A stretch of DNA of 8,373 nt. Origin: Deltaproteobacteria bacterium. Its GTDB lineage: Bacteria; Desulfobacterota; DSM-4660; Desulfatiglandales; Desulfatiglandaceae. Location of the stretch: assembly GCA_021159825.1 (NCBI GenBank), contig JAGHDR010000370.1, positions 1 through 8,373 on the forward strand. Reading direction: 5' to 3'. The notes under the pieces are model-generated. The model did no database searches and was not told where the DNA came from. It worked only from the letters and a program-made list of their open reading frames with translations. Position numbers and translations under genes: made by a program. Shown here piece by piece: positions 5,415 to 8,373 of this stretch. Positions within the stretch are counted from its first letter, which is position 1; every line of letters begins with the position of its first letter.

Positions 5415-8373
5415 TCAACCCAGTGCATTTTTTATCTGCGCATATAACTCATCATTATTGAAACCCATCAAAACCGGCGTTTCCGAAGGACATGCCGCCG
5501 CACAGGCGCCGCAACCCTTACACAATGCCTGGTTGACGACTGCGACTCTTTTTTCGCCGTCAAAATCAATCGCCCCAAAGGGACACACGCTGATGCATCC
5601 AAGACATCCCGAACAGAGTTCAGGAGCAATATAGGAAACGATTCCTCCCACCTGAATATGATCCATGGACAACACTGTTGTGGCCCTGGAAGCGGCGGCT
5701 TTTGCCTGAGCGATGCTTTCTTCTATCGGCTTAGGGTAATGAGCCATGCCACAGAGAAAAACACCGTCGTTTGCAAAATCCACGGGCCTCAACTTCTGAT
5801 GGGCTTCCAGAAACCAACCGTCCGAATCCATAGAAACTTTGAAGAACTGCGCCAGTTGCCGGTCTCTATGTGAGATTATCGCCGTTGCAAGGCAGAGGAT
5901 ATCCGCTTTTACCGCCAATCTTCTATCAATCAGGGGGTCTCTGAATTCAACCAGTACTTTTTCCCCATCGGCAGTCGCAACAGGTTTATCCTCTTTTGAA
6001 TATCTGACAAAGAGTACCCCTATTTCCCGCGCCTCCCTGTAGAGATCTTCCCTCTTTCCATAGGTCCTCATATCCCTGTAAAGTATATATACATTCAGAT
6101 CGGGATTTTTCCTCTTCAGCGCCAAAGCGCTTTCAACGGAGTGAGTGCAGCATACTTTGGAGCAGTAAGGATTTTCATCGTTTCTCGAACCAACGCATTG
6201 TATGAATACAACATTTTGCGCATCCTCAAGTTTGGGACTCGTCTCACGAAGAAGCTGATCCATCTCCAGATGAGTAACAACGGCATCATGTTCTCCAAGA
6301 AGATATTCCCCCGGTCTGGATTCCTTTGCTCCTGTCGCCAGGATTACCGCGCCATGTTCAATGGTTTCCGAAAATTCCCCGGACTTGAGCTCCGTTTTAA
6401 AATTTCCCACAAATCCATCAACATTGGCGATAGACGTTCCCAAATGAAGCGTCACGAGATTTTCCGCTTCGATATCCTTTACAAGAGCATCGATAAAGGG
6501 TCTAACTTCCTCCCCACTGTAGGTTTTGTATATCTTCCTCCCATTTCCACCAAGATTGTCCGATTTTTCCACAAGGTGTACATGGTATCCCTGTTTGCAG
6601 AGCGAAAGGGCGGCGGTCATGCCGGATATACCCCCCCCCACCACAAGGGCGTCATGGCTCAAGGACAGATCCGTTTGTTTCAAGGGACTTAAAAGAGCAG
6701 CTTTTGCCACGGCCATACGCACCAGGTCCTTTGCCTTTTCCGTTGCGGCGTCAGGATCATCGGCATGAACCCATGAATCATGGTTCCTTATGTTGGCCAT
6801 CTCAAAAAGATACTTGTTGAGACCGGCATTTATGAGTGTCTCCTGAAAAAGCGCTTCATGGGTCCTGGGGGTGCAAGCCGCTACCACGACCCGGTTCAGG
6901 GATTCCTTTTCAATGACATCCGTCATTTTGTCCTGGGTATCCTGGGAACAGGTGAAAAGGTTCTCCTCCACATAAACGACATTCGGCAACGTTCCAGCAT
7001 ATTCAGCCACCTCCGGAACCCTCACCACACCGCCGATATTGGTCCCGCAATTACACACAAACACGCCCACCCTTGGCGTTTGCGCGGAAACATCAACCTC
7101 GGGAGGTGCAACAAATTTTCTTGTATTGCTGTTGCGTACCGGTGAGAGTTTTTCACTTGCCGCACATGCTGCAGCGCTGGCCTCCATGACGGAACCCGGA
7201 ATATCCTTTGGTCCGGTAAAGACGCCACAGGCATATATACCCGGAATAGAGGTACCAACCGGGTGAAAGGCATCCGTACTTGTAAATCTGTATTTATCCA
7301 GTTCGACGCCGAGACGCTCTGAAAGGTCGGCGATAGATGCGTCTATCTCAAGCCCGGTGGAAAGGACCACCATATCGAAGATTTCGTCCTCCATTGAGCC
7401 GTCTTCCGTTACATACCTTATTCTGGCGTCGTCTGAACCGGGCAAAGGCTCGACTGTATGTATACGCGATCGGATAAAGCGGACTCCGGCTTTACCGGCG
7501 TTTTCATAGTATTTGTCAAAGTCCTTGCCGTGAGTTCGCATATCCATAAAAAAAACGGCGCAGTCAAGAGGCGTCTTGCTGTGTTCTCCGGCAATAACCG
7601 TTTGTTTTACGGCATACATGCAGCAGACAGAGGAGCAATAGCCATTGTTGCAGGTATTTAAATCTCTTGAACCTACGCACTGTATCCATGCGATCTTTTG
7701 AGGCTCTTTCCTGTCCGAAGGACGGGAAAGATGTCCCATAAAGGGACCGGTTGCCGAAAGAATTCTTTCGAATTCCATGGAAGTAACCACATTTGAAAGT
7801 CTCGCATAGGAATAGGCATCATAACTTGAGGGATCAAACGACTTGAAACCGGGGGAAAGGATGAGGGACCCAACATTCAGGATGAGTTCCTTCTCCTTTT
7901 CTTCAAAATTGATTGCTTTTGCAGGACATAGTTTTTCACAGGCCCTGCATTTTCCCTTTTGAAAATAGATACAATAATCCTTATCAATGGTGTATTTTAG
8001 GGGAACCGCCTGTGAGTATGGCACATAGATCGCCTTCCTTTTTATCAGACCCTCATTGTACTCATCCTCTACTTTTTTTGGACATTTTTGAGCACAGGTT
8101 CCACAGGCTATGCATTTATCCATGTCCACATAGCGTGGACTCTGAATCACCTTGACGGAAAAATTGCCCTCTTTTCCGGATACGCTCTTTACCTCAGCAA
8201 GTGTAAGCAGCTGAATATTAATGTGCCGGCCGACCTCGACCAGTTTTGGGGCAAGAATTCACATTGAGCAATCATTGGTAGGAAATGTCTTGTCCAGTTG
8301 CGCCATGGCGCCGCCTATCGCAGGAGATTTTTCCACCATGTAAACGTAAAAGCCTGAATTAGCAAGATCCAAC
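5415..8373 (-). CDS. hdrA: HdrA-type FAD iron-sulfur protein, tandem two-module fusion with selenocysteine (N-terminus beyond the right edge)
   Basis: Flavoprotein core of heterodisulfide-reductase-type complexes, where FAD splits or joins electron pairs. 985 residues are visible, read through UGA 8259-8261 (Sec38 of the visible part). Module 1 lacks its first N-terminal part and shows [20 protein letters not shown] followed by NDCSM-U38[12 protein letters not shown], the known Cys/Sec site of HdrA. It then has an inserted ferredoxin ([12 protein letters not shown] from 87; C134, C142, C145, C149) and IQCVGSRD...[10 protein letters not shown]. Module 2 begins at about 434 with the HdrA N-terminal CNCGTNIGG (440-448). 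It continues with a fresh FAD motif GGGISG (579-584), IQCVGSRN...YCSKVCC, and a terminal double ferredoxin ([24 protein letters not shown]). Module 2 lacks the NDCSM-U segment and the inserted ferredoxin. mvhD follows after 51 bp. The true start and any upstream hdrB/hdrC are not visible. Confidence 0.93.
8230..8261 (-). promoter_or_regulatory. UGA selenocysteine codon of hdrA with a weak candidate SECIS
   Basis: UGA is at 8259-8261. The downstream minus strand offers only a short hairpin: CT (nt 19-20 from the U of UGA) with AG (nt 26-27) around loop GGTCG, helped by A18-T29 over a bulge and CC/GG (nt 13-14 with 31-32) across an internal loop. The loop begins GG at nearly the same distance as the fdhA GGTCT loop, but the stem is poor. 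The recoding call rests on the protein context, which is very strong; the RNA element is uncertain. Confidence 0.45.

Noticed and set aside
6141..6692. 183-codon open frame on the + strand
   Set aside because: It lies opposite the hdrA second module, is low in family-like sequence, and is explained as a shadow of the coding strand.
8148..8150. GTG at 8148-8150 as the hdrA start
   Set aside because: The frame continues upstream through the UGA with typical HdrA sequence ([26 protein letters not shown]) to the window edge, so the GTG is an internal valine.

Overview
The window looks like a chromosomal piece of an anaerobic, selenoprotein-rich bacterium, most likely a Desulfobacterota (deltaproteobacterial) sulfate reducer or syntroph. 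This rests on gene content: a cytoplasmic selenocysteine formate dehydrogenase beside HdrA and MvhD, with many iron-sulfur proteins. Taxonomy is inference.

Layout, left to right. Positions 1-156 hold the 3' end of a + strand gene whose last 51 residues resemble the end of a response-regulator receiver domain. Positions 157-356 are a convergent intergenic gap with an 80-bp near-perfect inverted repeat. Everything else is on the minus strand, so the genes are transcribed right to left: hdrA (5415 to beyond the right edge), mvhD (4887-5363), an FrhB/FdhB-like ferredoxin subunit (4084-4890), fdhA (1955-3994), then thrC (357-1817).

The central result is that three of the four redox genes carry an in-frame UGA that must be read as selenocysteine. 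These are HdrA (UGA 8259-8261, context NDCSM-U-ILAPK), MvhD (UGA 5157-5159, context GG-U-HIGDCHY) and FdhA (UGA 3587-3589, context HCARL-U-HSSTVAG). In each case the frame and the family-conserved sequence continue straight through the UGA. Downstream hairpins are convincing for fdhA, good for mvhD and weak for hdrA. A standard gene caller would break each of the three genes into fragments.

Together the four proteins form a plausible soluble formate-linked flavin-based electron bifurcating or confurcating module. FdhA exchanges electrons with formate/CO2. The FrhB-like protein and MvhD would carry electrons through iron-sulfur clusters. The FAD protein HdrA, here a tandem fusion of two HdrA modules, would split or join electron pairs between acceptors such as ferredoxin and a higher-potential partner. 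No HdrB or HdrC lies in the window. thrC (threonine synthase) follows in the same direction but is metabolically unrelated. It appears to start at a TTG codon.
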